From Rhizobium mayense (GTDB lineage: Bacteria; Pseudomonadota; Alphaproteobacteria; Rhizobiales; Rhizobiaceae): a DNA stretch of 64,000 nucleotides. Every line of letters begins with the position of its first letter. Position 1 is the first letter of the stretch. The stretch lies in NCBI RefSeq assembly GCF_030272705.1, contig NZ_JARFYM010000002.1:310001-374000 (forward strand), in the 5' to 3' direction. The position numbers and the translations under genes were made by a program. Shown here piece after piece: positions 36,872-46,276 of this stretch. The notes under the pieces were generated by a model, which was not told the origin of the DNA, ran no database searches, and saw only the letters and a list, made by a program, of their open reading frames with translations.

Positions 36872-37783
36872 TCAAGCCCACTGGGCCGATGCCTTGACGA
36901 AGTCGATGAAGGCCCTCAGCGGCGCGGGCACGAGGCGTCGCCCGGGATAGTAGAGGAACGGCCCAGAGAAGCGCAGCCACCATGGTTCGAGGATGGGCTC
37001 GAGCGCACCGCTGTCGAGATGCGGGCGCAGCCAGTCCTCGAAGAGGTAAACGATCCCTGTACCAGCAATCGCGGCATCGACGGCAAGATCGGTCGCGCCA
37101 CCCAGCCGGACGATCAGCGGCCCCGTGCAATCGACCCGCAGCACCTCACCGTCGCGCTCGAATTCCCATGGCGTCGTCATCGCACCACTGGCAAAGCGGC
37201 CTAGCAGGCAGGCATGGCCAAGCAGCTCGCTCGGGTGTTGCGGCCGGCCATGGCGATCGAGGTAGGCTGGCGAGGCTGCGGCCGCGTAGCGCTGGACGCG
37301 CGGCCCGATCGGCACAGCGATCATATCCTGCTCCAGCCGCTCGTCATATCGGATGCCGGCGTCGCAACCGGCAGCCAGCACGTCGACGAAACTCTCCTCG
37401 GTGATCACCTCAAGCCGGATGTCGGGATAGGCCGCAAGGAATGGCGGAATGATGTTGGGCAGCACCAGCCGCGCAGCGCTGACTGGTACATTGAGGCGCA
37501 ACGTCCCTGCCGGCCTGTCGCGAAACCTGTTGACGACGTCGAGGGCCGACTCCACCTCGGTCAATGCCGGGCCGAGCCGCTCCAGCAAGCCCTTGCCCGC
37601 CTCGGTCGGAACGACACTGCGCGTGGTTCGGTTAAACAGTCTGACGCCCAGCTGCGTTTCGAGACGGCGAACCGCTTCACTGAGAAAGGAGGGGCTACTG
37701 CCGCTTATGCGCGCTCCCTCGCGAAAACCGCCTGCACGCGCCACCGCAACAAAGGCGTTGAGATCACCGAGATCGACTTTCAT
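36872..37783 (-). CDS. LysR-family transcriptional regulator
   Basis: This 303-residue LysR regulator has the N-terminal winged helix (LGDLNAFVAVARAGGFREGA, then SPSFLSEAVRRLETQLGVRL, FNRTTRSV) and a substrate-binding domain from residue 90 on. It is divergent from the aldo/keto reductase gene with 96 bases between, the usual arrangement for a LysR protein and its target. It is most like the group that controls small oxidoreductases. Confidence 0.88.
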   Translation of the reverse strand: MKVDLGDLNAFVAVARAGGFREGARISGSSPSFLSEAVRRLETQLGVRLFNRTTRSVVPTEAGKGLLERLGPALTEVESALDVVNRFRDRPAGTLRLNVPVSAARLVLPNIIPPFLAAYPDIRLEVITEESFVDVLAAGCDAGIRYDERLEQDMIAVPIGPRVQRYAAAASPAYLDRHGRPQHPSELLGHACLLGRFASGAMTTPWEFERDGEVLRVDCTGPLIVRLGGATDLAVDAAIAGTGIVYLFEDWLRPHLDSGALEPILEPWWLRFSGPFLYYPGRRLVPAPLRAFIDFVKASAQWA

Positions 37784-37879
37784 TGTTCGCCGCTCCGCAC
37801 AAGCTGTGCCGGTTGTATCCGATTTTCATGCAGTGCGACAGCGCCTATCTTCCGGTCACCTCTTGAAAGGAGTTAGCTC

Positions 37880-38755
37880 ATGTCCATCATCGAACAGTCC
37901 GGAACCTTCAACCTTGGCGACCGCAGCGTGAAGCGGCTCGGCTACGGCGCCATGCAGCTCGCAGGGCCTGGTGTATTTGGCCCGCCTCGAGATCATGCAG
38001 CTGCGTTGGCATTGCTGCGCGAGGCGGTCGAGAGTGGCGTAAACCACATCGACACCAGCGACTTCTATGGCCCGCATGTTACCAATCAAATCATCCGCAA
38101 GGCGCTCCATCCCTATCGCGACGATCTGGTCATCGTCACCAAGATCGGCGCGCGGCGCGGCACGGATGGCTCATGGAACCCAGCCTTTTCGCGCGAAGAG
38201 CTGACAAAGGCAGTGCACGACAATCTCCGCAATCTGGGCCTCGATGTGATGGAGGTGGTCAACCTTCGTATCATGTTCGATGTGCATGGCCCTGCCGAAG
38301 GGTCGATCGAAGCGCCTCTGACAATCCTGGCCGATCTGCAGCGGCAAGGTCTGGTCCGTCACATCGGGCTGAGCAACGTCACGCCCAAGCAGATCGCCGA
38401 AGGTCGGGGGATCACCAAGATTGTCTGCGTGCAAAACCAATACAATCTGGCGCATCGGGCCGACGATGCCCTGATCGACGATCTTGCCCGCGACGGCATC
38501 GCCTATGTGCCGTTCTTTCCGCTCGGCGGGTTCACGCCGCTGCAATCGTCCACCCTGTCTGATGTCGCCGCACGCCTCGGTGCCACGCCCATGCAGGTGG
38601 CTCTCGCATGGCTGCTGCGTCGCGCCCCGAACATCCTTTTGATCCCCGGCACCTCGTCCGTCGGTCATCTGCGAGAGAACCTCGCCGCCGCCCGGCTCAT
38701 GCTGCCGGACGACTTGGTCAAGGAGCTGGACCGCATGGCGAGTATCGCCTCCTAA
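37880..38755 (+). CDS. Aldo/keto reductase
   Basis: This 291-residue (beta/alpha)8-barrel NADPH oxidoreductase shows the expected motifs: GVNHIDTSDFYGPHVTN with the catalytic Asp and Tyr, VIVTKIGARRG with the Lys, and a C-terminal NADPH loop LIPGTSSVGHLRENLAAA. The family normally has His in the motif after the Lys; in VVNLRIMFD that His (usually xLxxxH) is not obvious, which is seen in some members. The ATG has AAAGGAG upstream. The likely regulator is the divergent LysR gene. Confidence 0.88.
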   Translation: MSIIEQSGTFNLGDRSVKRLGYGAMQLAGPGVFGPPRDHAAALALLREAVESGVNHIDTSDFYGPHVTNQIIRKALHPYRDDLVIVTKIGARRGTDGSWNPAFSREELTKAVHDNLRNLGLDVMEVVNLRIMFDVHGPAEGSIEAPLTILADLQRQGLVRHIGLSNVTPKQIAEGRGITKIVCVQNQYNLAHRADDALIDDLARDGIAYVPFFPLGGFTPLQSSTLSDVAARLGATPMQVALAWLLRRAPNILLIPGTSSVGHLRENLAAARLMLPDDLVKELDRMASIAS

Positions 38756-38783
38756 GGTATCAATAAATCGCGGCTGATCCGAA

Positions 38784-38813
38784 GCTACGCCAGGTCCTCG
38801 CCCTTGGCGTAGC
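38784..38813 (+). terminator. Hairpin downstream of the aldo/keto reductase gene
   Basis: GCTACGCCA (38784-38792) and TGGCGTAGC (38805-38813) form a perfect 9-bp stem with a 12-base loop, 28 bases after the stop codon. There is no U-run, so it is a probable rather than certain transcript end. Confidence 0.5.
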
Positions 38814-38916
38814 GGAGGCGCCAAAGTTAACGGCGGAGAACAGAAAAACCTCTTCTGCGCCTCTTCCCCATTGATGCCTTTCGCGCCGCCTCTAGATCTG
38901 GACCATGGAGAGCACG

Positions 38917-39591
38917 ATGCGCATCGAACATGCCTTTCTATTCGACCTTGACGGCACGTTGGTAGACAGCGTCTATCAGCACGTGCTTGCCTGGAAAGAA
39001 GCCTTGGACGCGGAGGGCATAGAGCTCTCGATATGGCGTATCCATCGAAAGATCGGCATGAGCGGCGGGCTGTTCACCAATCAGCTGCTTCGTGAAACCG
39101 GAATGGCGATAACCGACGATACGAATGAACGGTTGCGGCGGCTTCACCTCGAGGCGTATCGCCGGCTCGGCGCCCAGATACGGCCCCTTCCTGGTGCAAG
39201 CGAACTTCTCCAGTGGCTTAAGGACGCCGGGATCCTGTTTGCGATCGCCACAAGCGGCCGCATGGAAACGGCGGCGGTCAATATTGCCGCTTTGGGGATC
39301 GACCCGAACGCATTCCCGATCATCACCCGAGACAAGGTCAAATATGCCAAGCCCGACCCGGACTTGTTTATCGCGGCAGCCGAGGCTCTGGGCGTTGCAA
39401 TAGAAAATTCAATCGTCGTCGGAGATAGCATCTGGGACATGCTTGCGGCCACGCGTTGCAAGGCACTGGGGGTCGGGCTGCTCAGCGGCGGCTACGGTCG
39501 GGAAGAGCTCAAGGATGCCGGGGCGATCCGAGTCTATGAAGATCCGGCCGATCTTCTCTATCACATCGATGAAGTGGGAGGCCGGCGCTAG
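38917..39591 (+). CDS. HAD-family hydrolase (phosphoglycolate phosphatase-like)
   Basis: This 224-residue HAD phosphatase has the nucleophile motif FLFDLDGTLVDS at the N-terminus, the second motif Thr/Ser in IATSGR, the Lys in KYAKPDPDLF and the metal motif VVGDSIWDM. The ATG at 38917 is preferred to 38905 because GGAG lies between them with good spacing. A cap domain sits after motif 1, as in phosphoglycolate and beta-phosphoglucomutase types. The substrate is not evident. It is convergent with the LacI gene 20 bases away. Confidence 0.85.
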   Translation: MRIEHAFLFDLDGTLVDSVYQHVLAWKEALDAEGIELSIWRIHRKIGMSGGLFTNQLLRETGMAITDDTNERLRRLHLEAYRRLGAQIRPLPGASELLQWLKDAGILFAIATSGRMETAAVNIAALGIDPNAFPIITRDKVKYAKPDPDLFIAAAEALGVAIENSIVVGDSIWDMLAATRCKALGVGLLSGGYGREELKDAGAIRVYEDPADLLYHIDEVGGRR

Positions 39592-39611
39592 GCGGCGAAA
39601 GCACCGCCAAA

Positions 39612-40643
39612 TCAGTTCTGCGCGGGCATATTATGCGGCGTGATAATTTCCACGGCGGATAGCACCGCGGGCGCGACGCGTCCTTTCACCAGACCGTTCA
39701 TAATCGCTCGAAACGCCGAACGCGCGTCCGTTCGCAGATCGTGATGCAGCACAAAGCCGATCTTACCCGCGGCAAGCAGTGCACGATTGTCCGCATCGAG
39801 ATCATGCGCGACAAAAATCCGGATCTGTCTGCCGGCCTCCTCGAACGCAGCGAGCACGGCCCTGTTTCCGCCACCAATGGAATAGACCGCATTGATTGCC
39901 TTATCCGCCGCGATGGCGCGGACGGCGAGCATCCCGGTAGCGGCGTCGGAGCCGTGACCTTCACTGATTTCGGCAACGCCGATGTCAGGATAGCGCTCGC
40001 GAAGAACGCGGCGAAAGCCGATCTCTCGCTCCTCCTCGCCGCGAAAGCGGCCGCTTGACAGCGTCACAAGCACCCTGGCGGCTGCTCCACCAAAGCAGCT
40101 GCCGATAAGGTAGGCCGCCGTCTCGCCGGCGGCGCGATTGTCGGCGCCGGCGTAAACCGCACGGGAAGAATTCGGCAGGTCGGTCACCAAGGTGACGACG
40201 GTAATCCCGGCTTGAGTCGCACGCTCGACCGCAGCCACGACTTCGGGAACGTCGGGAGCCTTCAGCACAATTCCATGGGTGCCTCGTAGCCGGATGCGAT
40301 CGAGCAGTTGCACCAGTTCAAGGGGCTTCATGACTTCGGCAAAATGAAAACGGCAGCGGAAGACCGTCGGCAAAAAGGTCGTTACTTCCGCTTCGAAGGC
40401 CGCACGGACTGCATCGGAAAAGCGCGCTGGCGTCTCCATGACGATATCGATCGCCAGCGTCCGTCCGCTCACTGCGACACCCGCCTGCTGTTTTTCCAGC
40501 TCCTCGATCGCCGCATTCACCCGCATCTCTGTTTGCCGGCGCACGCCAGCCCGCCCGTTCAGCACCCGGTCGACGGTGGCTGTGCTCAGTCCGGCTTGAA
40601 AGGCGATGTCCTTGACGAGAAATGGATGCGACAAGCGGTTCAT
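39612..40643 (-). CDS. LacI-family transcriptional regulator
   Basis: This 343-residue regulator has the N-terminal headpiece (VKDIAFQAGLSTATVDRVLN), a hinge helix, and a periplasmic-binding-like sugar domain (TLAIDIVMETPARFSDAV, then ISEGHGSDAATGMLAVRAI). The start is placed at the ATG at 40643; the upstream extension reads into the divergent promoter. It is divergent from the dioxygenase/SDR pair, which it probably controls. I saw no clear palindrome in the interval. Confidence 0.88.
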   Translation of the reverse strand: MNRLSHPFLVKDIAFQAGLSTATVDRVLNGRAGVRRQTEMRVNAAIEELEKQQAGVAVSGRTLAIDIVMETPARFSDAVRAAFEAEVTTFLPTVFRCRFHFAEVMKPLELVQLLDRIRLRGTHGIVLKAPDVPEVVAAVERATQAGITVVTLVTDLPNSSRAVYAGADNRAAGETAAYLIGSCFGGAAARVLVTLSSGRFRGEEEREIGFRRVLRERYPDIGVAEISEGHGSDAATGMLAVRAIAADKAINAVYSIGGGNRAVLAAFEEAGRQIRIFVAHDLDADNRALLAAGKIGFVLHHDLRTDARSAFRAIMNGLVKGRVAPAVLSAVEIITPHNMPAQN

Positions 40644-40728
40644 TCTGATGGTTTTTTGATGGGTTTGTGATCTATAACACACCAGTATCTGCCGTATAGT
40701 GCCTTCATCAGAGATGGAGGAACATCTG

Positions 40729-41922
40729 ATGAAAACCGACAATCTTCAGAAACTGCGTGCCGATCGCGTCTGGCTGACCGAGGATGCCTGCGACCTCGGC
40801 GATTTCCGGGCGCTCGCCGAGAAAACCACCTCGCTTTCAGACTATCCGACCGCCGGTCACGTCGAGAAAAACGTCCTAATCTACGATAGCCGCAAGGTTT
40901 TAGCGGCCATCGCCGATCCGCAAGGCCGCCGCGCCGTGCTCGCTGAAATCTGCGAGGCCTTCGGGGAAGGCCCGGGCGTCGTCGTGTTCAAACATGCCTA
41001 CGAGGATCTTTCCGTCATCGACCGCGCCAGCGCGATTTTCGACGATATCATCGAGGAGCAACGCCGTACGGCCACCGGCGGCGGCGATCATTTCGCCAAG
41101 CCGGGCGCCAATGACCGCATCTGGAATTCGCTGGAAAAGCATTGCCTCGCCGATCCCGAAAACTTCGCGGAATATTACGGCAATGCCATTGTCGCGATTG
41201 CCAGCGAAGCCTGGCTCGGACCGAACTACCAGATGACGGCGCAAGTCAATCGCGTCAATCCGGGCGGTGCAGCACAATCCGCCCACCGCGACTACCACCT
41301 AGGTTTCCAACCATCGAGCGTGATCGAGCAGTTTCCGGCCCATGTGCACAGGCTCTCGCCGGTTCTGACCTTGCAGGGCGCGGTTGCCCATTGCGACATG
41401 CCGCTCGAAAGCGGGCCGACGCTCTTCCTGCCGCACAGCCAGACTTACGTGCCAGGCTATCTCGCGCTGAAATGCCCGGAATTCCGCAATTATTTCGATC
41501 GCAACCACATTCAGCTTCCGCTCGAAAAAGGCGATGTCGTCTTCTTCAATCCCGCGCTCTTCCATGCGGCCGGCAACAACCGCTCGACCGATATCAAGCG
41601 CGTGGCAAACCTGCTGCAGATTTCCTCGGCCTTCGGCCGCGCCATGGAAACGGTCAATCGCGAACGCATGAGCGCCCGCCTGTTTCCGGCGCTGAAGGTG
41701 CTAAAATCCGCAGGCAAGCTATCCGAGACCGAAGTGTCGAACGCGATTGCCGCCTGCGCAGAAGGCTATTCCTTCCCCACCAACCTCGACCGCGATCCGC
41801 CCCTCGGCGGACTCGCGCCGAAGACGCAGGCGCAACTGATGCATGAGGCGCTGGAGGGGAACTGGAGCGACGAAGCTTTCACCAAAGCTCTCGCTGAGCA
41901 GGCTGAGAAGAAACTCACCTGA
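40729..41922 (+). CDS. Phytanoyl-CoA dioxygenase family protein
   Basis: This 397-residue Fe(II)/2-oxoglutarate oxygenase has the iron ligands in SAHRDYHLGF (HxD) and a later FHAAGNNRS, giving a jelly-roll core. The ATG follows ATGGAGGAAC. Family members hydroxylate small molecules as well as acyl-CoA esters, so the name does not fix the substrate. It is the first gene of a unit with the SDR downstream and divergent from the LacI regulator, which hints at sugar- or polyol-related chemistry. Confidence 0.85.
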   Translation: MKTDNLQKLRADRVWLTEDACDLGDFRALAEKTTSLSDYPTAGHVEKNVLIYDSRKVLAAIADPQGRRAVLAEICEAFGEGPGVVVFKHAYEDLSVIDRASAIFDDIIEEQRRTATGGGDHFAKPGANDRIWNSLEKHCLADPENFAEYYGNAIVAIASEAWLGPNYQMTAQVNRVNPGGAAQSAHRDYHLGFQPSSVIEQFPAHVHRLSPVLTLQGAVAHCDMPLESGPTLFLPHSQTYVPGYLALKCPEFRNYFDRNHIQLPLEKGDVVFFNPALFHAAGNNRSTDIKRVANLLQISSAFGRAMETVNRERMSARLFPALKVLKSAGKLSETEVSNAIAACAEGYSFPTNLDRDPPLGGLAPKTQAQLMHEALEGNWSDEAFTKALAEQAEKKLT

Positions 41923-41984
41923 CGGCGCCGAAGGCGCCGGATCAAACACAATACCAAAGCCTCTTGCGCCGCGAGGGGCTTTTC
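41923..41984 (+). terminator. Two tandem hairpins after the dioxygenase gene
   Basis: CGGCGCC / GGCGCCG (41923-41939, loop GAA) is followed at 41956-41984 by an imperfect stem (AAGCCTC / GAGGGGCTT) and TTTT. Together they could cut transcription partly before the SDR gene, which starts 37 bases further on with its own GGGAGG site. Confidence 0.5.
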
Positions 41985-42020
41985 GCACGTCACATCAGAC
42001 CAATTCCGGGAGGAAACCAC

Positions 42021-42842
42021 ATGAGCACAGACCACAGCCGTCTCGACGGCAAGATCGCGATCGTCACCGGCGGCACACAGGGGCTCGGCGCCACCATCGC
42101 CCGCCTGTTTGCCGATCGCGGCGCCAAGGGCATCGTCATCTGCGGCCGCAACGAAGCAAAGGGTAAGGCTAAGGCTGGAGAGATTTCGGCCGCAACAGGC
42201 GCCAAGGTCGTCTACGTCAAAGCCGATCTCGGCAAGGTGGAGGATGCGCGCAATGTCGTGCACGTCTGCGATCAGACGTTCGGTCGCGTCGATGCGTTGG
42301 TGAACGCCGCCGCCATCACCGATCGCGGCACCATTCTGGACACCAGCCCCGAGCTTTTCGATGCCATGTTCGCCGTCAATGTCCGGGCGCCGTTCTTCCT
42401 GATGCAGGAAACCGTCAAAGTCATGCGGCGCGAGAGGATCGAGGGCACGATCGTCAATATCGGCTCGATGTCGGCCAAGGCCGGCCAGCCCTTCATCGTC
42501 GCCTATTGCGCCTCCAAGGGCGCGCTGGAAACCCTGACGAAAAACACCGCCTACGCGCTGCTGCGCAACCGCATCCGCGTCAACGGCCTCAACATCGGCT
42601 GGATGGCCTCAGAAGGCGAAGACCGGATCCAGAGGGAATATCACGACGCACCGGCCGACTGGCTGGAAAAGGCCGCAGCGAGCCAGCCCTTCGGCCGGCT
42701 GGTTGACCCGCAAGAGGTGGCCCGCGCCTGCGCCTATCTTTCGTCGGCCGAATCCGGTCTCATGACCGGCTCGGTCATCTGTTTCGACCAGTCAATCTGG
42801 GGCGCTTACGACGGATCACCGCATCCGATAGCGGCGCTCTGA
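42021..42842 (+). CDS. SDR family oxidoreductase
   Basis: This 273-residue SDR has TGGTQGLGATIA near residues 16-27, the structural NAAA motif (VNAAAITDRG), Ser in VNIGSMSAK and the catalytic YCASK as YxxxK. It has a long C-terminal segment ending GAYDGSPHPIAAL, seen in sugar-dehydrogenase-like SDRs. The start follows GGGAGGAAACC. It is probably under the same LacI regulator as the dioxygenase gene. Confidence 0.85.
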   Translation: MSTDHSRLDGKIAIVTGGTQGLGATIARLFADRGAKGIVICGRNEAKGKAKAGEISAATGAKVVYVKADLGKVEDARNVVHVCDQTFGRVDALVNAAAITDRGTILDTSPELFDAMFAVNVRAPFFLMQETVKVMRRERIEGTIVNIGSMSAKAGQPFIVAYCASKGALETLTKNTAYALLRNRIRVNGLNIGWMASEGEDRIQREYHDAPADWLEKAAASQPFGRLVDPQEVARACAYLSSAESGLMTGSVICFDQSIWGAYDGSPHPIAAL

Positions 42843-42990
42843 AAAATCGCCAAACGATCGGCGGGGCGGCGACGCAGGCAGCGCGGTCATCGCCGCCGAT
42901 CGCCGTCAGCAGATCGTAATAAGGCAATCGCGGGATCTGCCAAAAGGCAACGTCTCGGAGCTAGCCCGACGGCTCCCACGATGAAAAAAC

Positions 42991-43015
42991 GGAACAAGGA
43001 GCGTCCACGAAAGTT
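42991..43015 (+). promoter_or_regulatory. EcfG/RpoE2-type stress promoter upstream of glgE
   Basis: GGAAC (42991-42995), exactly 17 bases, then GTT (43013-43015). The glgE start codon is 30 bases after the GTT. It should drive glgE-treS-glgB together. Confidence 0.7.
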
Positions 43016-43045
43016 CTGATTGCAAACCAACGTGAGCAGCGTGCG

Positions 43046-46000
43046 ATGACATCATCTGCGAACGAGGGCTTTCAGAGCACTCCACCTCAAATCTATTACG
43101 TCAATCCCCTCCTCCTCCGGGGAGGCGATGCGTGGCGGGAGGTTTTCGATCATGCCAAAGACGCCGGATTCGATGCGGTTCTAACCGCACCTCTTTTCGA
43201 ACGGGGCGAAAACAGCGTGTTTGCGCCACGGAATTTCGAAAACCTTGATCCTGAACTCGCGCTTGGAACATCCCTCGCCGCTGGCTTGGGGACTTTGGCG
43301 ATGGCCGCCCGAGAACACGGCCTGGCGCTCATGATGGACCTTGTGCTCGACAGGAGGGCGCGCGATGCATCCGAAGAATTTCGCCCGCTTGACCCGAGGC
43401 TCTCGCCTCTGGACGCGAACAGTTCACTCATCACACCCACCTCAGACGATCAACGGTCGCAGTTACTAACAGAGTGGACAGAACGGCTGCAAACACTGAC
43501 CCGACTTGGCATATCGGGTTATCGCTGCCTGGGCGTCGATCGTGTCCCACCGGAACTGTGGCGATCGCTGATCTCCGCGGTCCGGAAAACAGCGCCGAAC
43601 GTACAGTTCTTTGCCTGGACGCCCGGTACCGCCTTCACGGTGAGAACCGCATTGGGCGGCGTCGGCTTTGACGGCTGCTTTTCATCGATGGCCTGGTGGG
43701 ACTTCGACCAAAGCTGGTTCATAGACGAGTATCGCGTCCAGCAGCCACTTGGCTGGCAAATCGCCTTTCCGGAACCGCCGTTTGCCAAGCGGATAGCCCA
43801 CGGCACCGAAAGCCGGGAAATACTCGAACGACGATCCATAAGGGCGTTGCGCCTAGCCACCTCGCTTGGCGGCGGACTCATGATCCCGATGGGATTTGAA
43901 TACGGCGCAGGCTTGCCGCTCGACCCGACCCACGGAGACGGATCAGGATTGCGGGGCCTTCGTTATGATTTGGCTTTCGATATTTCGTCGGAAATTCGTG
44001 CCGTCAACACGCAAATCAGTGCGAGCGGCGCGAGGTTTCATTCGTCGCTTTCTCTCATTCGCAGCGCAAACGGACCGGTATCGGCTCTACTTCACGCGGA
44101 AGAAGAAGACCTTCGGAATGCGGACCGCGTACAGATCATCCTCCTCAACAGTGACCTTCGACGAAGCGCTCCTGCCCCTATGATGGCGTTGCGCGAAGCG
44201 GCCTCGGGCTTTTTGCCATTCACGAATGGCATCGACGCTGCCCTTCGCTTGCGGGCGGGAGAAATCATCGTGTTCGAGGCAACGGCCTCGACGCCGATCA
44301 TATCGGCGCCCGCGTTCGAAATTGCACAGGCGACTGCCTCGCCGCGTCTGACAATCGAAAACATCATGCCGCGCGTCGACGATGGACGGTTTCCGGTCAA
44401 GCGGATCGTCGGTAACATCGTCTCCGTCGAAGCTGACATCTTTGCCGACGGGCATGATCCGATCGCCGCTGCCCTGCTGTGGCGCTCCACGGATGCAAGC
44501 GCATGGAATGAAATAGAGATGCGGCTGGTGGAGAACGACCGCTGGCATGCTGAATTCCCGCTGGAACGGGTTGGCCGGTATGAGTTCGCAATTGAGGCCT
44601 GGAGGAACCTGTTTGCGATCTTTCGCTATGAGCTGTCGAAAAAGAATGAGGCGAGGCTCGATCTTAAGCTTGAGATCCAGGAAGGAATGAACCTCATTCG
44701 TGCTGCGCTTGCGGAGACGAAGGACACCCTTCGAGCTGAGTTGCAGGCCCTGCTTCAGAAGCTGGAGTTATCTTCGCAAGCCGAGCGGACGGCAATTCTG
44801 CTCAATTCGCATACGTCCGACCTGATGGCGCGAGCCGACAAACGACCATTTCGGATTCGCTCGGCAGCGAGCACTGTCGATGCGGAGCGAAAGGGCGCGG
44901 CATACGCAAGCTGGTACGAGATCTTCCCGCGGTCGCAGAGCGGCGATCCGCACAGGCATGGCACCTTCGACGACGTCATCGCCAGACTGCCGGCCATTCG
45001 CGACATGGGCTTCGATGTGCTCTATTTTCCACCGATCCATCCGATCGGTTCAACCAACCGGAAAGGCCGCAACAACAGCCTGAAAGCCGGGCCTGACGAT
45101 CCAGGAAGCCCCTATGCCATCGGCGCTGCCGCCGGCGGGCACGACGCCATCCATCCGGAACTCGGCACCTTCGACGATTTTCGTCGACTGATCGAAGCAG
45201 CGCGGGACCATGGCCTGGAGATCGCGCTTGATTTCGCCATCCAGACGTCACCCGATCACCCCTGGCTCAAGCAGCATCCGGGTTGGTTCGACTGGCGACC
45301 GGATGGAACGCTCCGTTACGCTGAAAACCCGCCCAAAAAATATGAGGACATCGTCAACGTCGATTTTTACACCACGGACTCGGTGCCCGGACTATGGCTT
45401 GAGCTGCGGAATGTCGTGCAGCTATGGGCGGATCAGGGCGTAAAGCTGTTTCGTGTTGATAATCCTCACACCAAACCATTTCCTTTCTGGGAATGGCTGA
45501 TCAATGACATTCGCACGCGGCAACCGGATGTTATTTTCCTGGCGGAAGCATTCACCAAGCCGAAAATCATGTATCGGCTGGCAAAGCTGGGCTTTTCGCA
45601 ATCCTACACCTACTTCACCTGGCGCAATGCCAAATGGGAGCTCGAGCAATATATGCGGGAGCTCACTCGGACGGCCGCGAAGGAATTTTTCCGCCCACAT
45701 TTTTTTGTCAACACGCCCGATATCAACCCCGACTTTCTGCAGGACGCCCCTCGTCCGGCCTTCCTGATCCGCGCCGCGCTTGCGGCAACCCTCTCAGGTC
45801 TTTGGGGTGTCTATAACGGCTTTGAACTTTGCGAAGGACGGCCCGACGCCAAGCGAAAGGAATATGCCGACAGCGAAAAATATGAGATCCGCGCCTGGGA
45901 TTATGATCGGCCCGGCAACATCATCGCCGAGATTCGGATGCTCAACCGGATCAGAAGCGAAAACAGCGCTTTGCATTCGCATCTGGGGCTAACGCTTCTC

Positions 46001-46276
46001 AATGCACCTAACGAAAATATTCTCTTTTTCGAAAAAGCGAACCCGGCCCGCGACAATGTACTGCTCGTCGCCATCAGCCTTGATCCCGATCATCCGCAGG
46101 AGAGCGAGATCGAAATACCGCTCTGGCACTGGTCGCTTGGAGATGACGGCACGTTGGACGCCGAGGATCTCATCGGCGGCGGTCGCTTCAGTTGGACCGG
46201 CAAACAGCAGAGGATCAGGCTTGATCCGCAAAGCCTGCCCTTCGCGATCTGGCGGGTCCGGTCCAGGGAGGCATGA
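43046..46276 (+). CDS. glgE: Maltosyltransferase GlgE with long N-terminal GH13-like extension
   Basis: This 1076-residue enzyme transfers maltose from maltose 1-phosphate to alpha-1,4-glucan. The GH13 catalytic part has the nucleophile Asp805 (FRVDNPHTKP) and acid/base Glu834 (LAEAFTKP). The 29-residue spacing between them equals that in Streptomyces GlgE. GlgE is usually about 665-700 residues, so about 410 residues are extra. The extension (residues 1 to about 430) resembles a GH13 barrel (YYVNPLLLRGGDAWREVFDH, GISGYRCLGVDRVPPELW) but lacks a clear catalytic Asp/Glu pair. treS follows immediately. The pair TreS-maltokinase and GlgE recycles trehalose to glycogen. Confidence 0.92.
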   Translation: MTSSANEGFQSTPPQIYYVNPLLLRGGDAWREVFDHAKDAGFDAVLTAPLFERGENSVFAPRNFENLDPELALGTSLAAGLGTLAMAAREHGLALMMDLVLDRRARDASEEFRPLDPRLSPLDANSSLITPTSDDQRSQLLTEWTERLQTLTRLGISGYRCLGVDRVPPELWRSLISAVRKTAPNVQFFAWTPGTAFTVRTALGGVGFDGCFSSMAWWDFDQSWFIDEYRVQQPLGWQIAFPEPPFAKRIAHGTESREILERRSIRALRLATSLGGGLMIPMGFEYGAGLPLDPTHGDGSGLRGLRYDLAFDISSEIRAVNTQISASGARFHSSLSLIRSANGPVSALLHAEEEDLRNADRVQIILLNSDLRRSAPAPMMALREAASGFLPFTNGIDAALRLRAGEIIVFEATASTPIISAPAFEIAQATASPRLTIENIMPRVDDGRFPVKRIVGNIVSVEADIFADGHDPIAAALLWRSTDASAWNEIEMRLVENDRWHAEFPLERVGRYEFAIEAWRNLFAIFRYELSKKNEARLDLKLEIQEGMNLIRAALAETKDTLRAELQALLQKLELSSQAERTAILLNSHTSDLMARADKRPFRIRSAASTVDAERKGAAYASWYEIFPRSQSGDPHRHGTFDDVIARLPAIRDMGFDVLYFPPIHPIGSTNRKGRNNSLKAGPDDPGSPYAIGAAAGGHDAIHPELGTFDDFRRLIEAARDHGLEIALDFAIQTSPDHPWLKQHPGWFDWRPDGTLRYAENPPKKYEDIVNVDFYTTDSVPGLWLELRNVVQLWADQGVKLFRVDNPHTKPFPFWEWLINDIRTRQPDVIFLAEAFTKPKIMYRLAKLGFSQSYTYFTWRNAKWELEQYMRELTRTAAKEFFRPHFFVNTPDINPDFLQDAPRPAFLIRAALAATLSGLWGVYNGFELCEGRPDAKRKEYADSEKYEIRAWDYDRPGNIIAEIRMLNRIRSENSALHSHLGLTLLNAPNENILFFEKANPARDNVLLVAISLDPDHPQESEIEIPLWHWSLGDDGTLDAEDLIGGGRFSWTGKQQRIRLDPQSLPFAIWRVRSREA

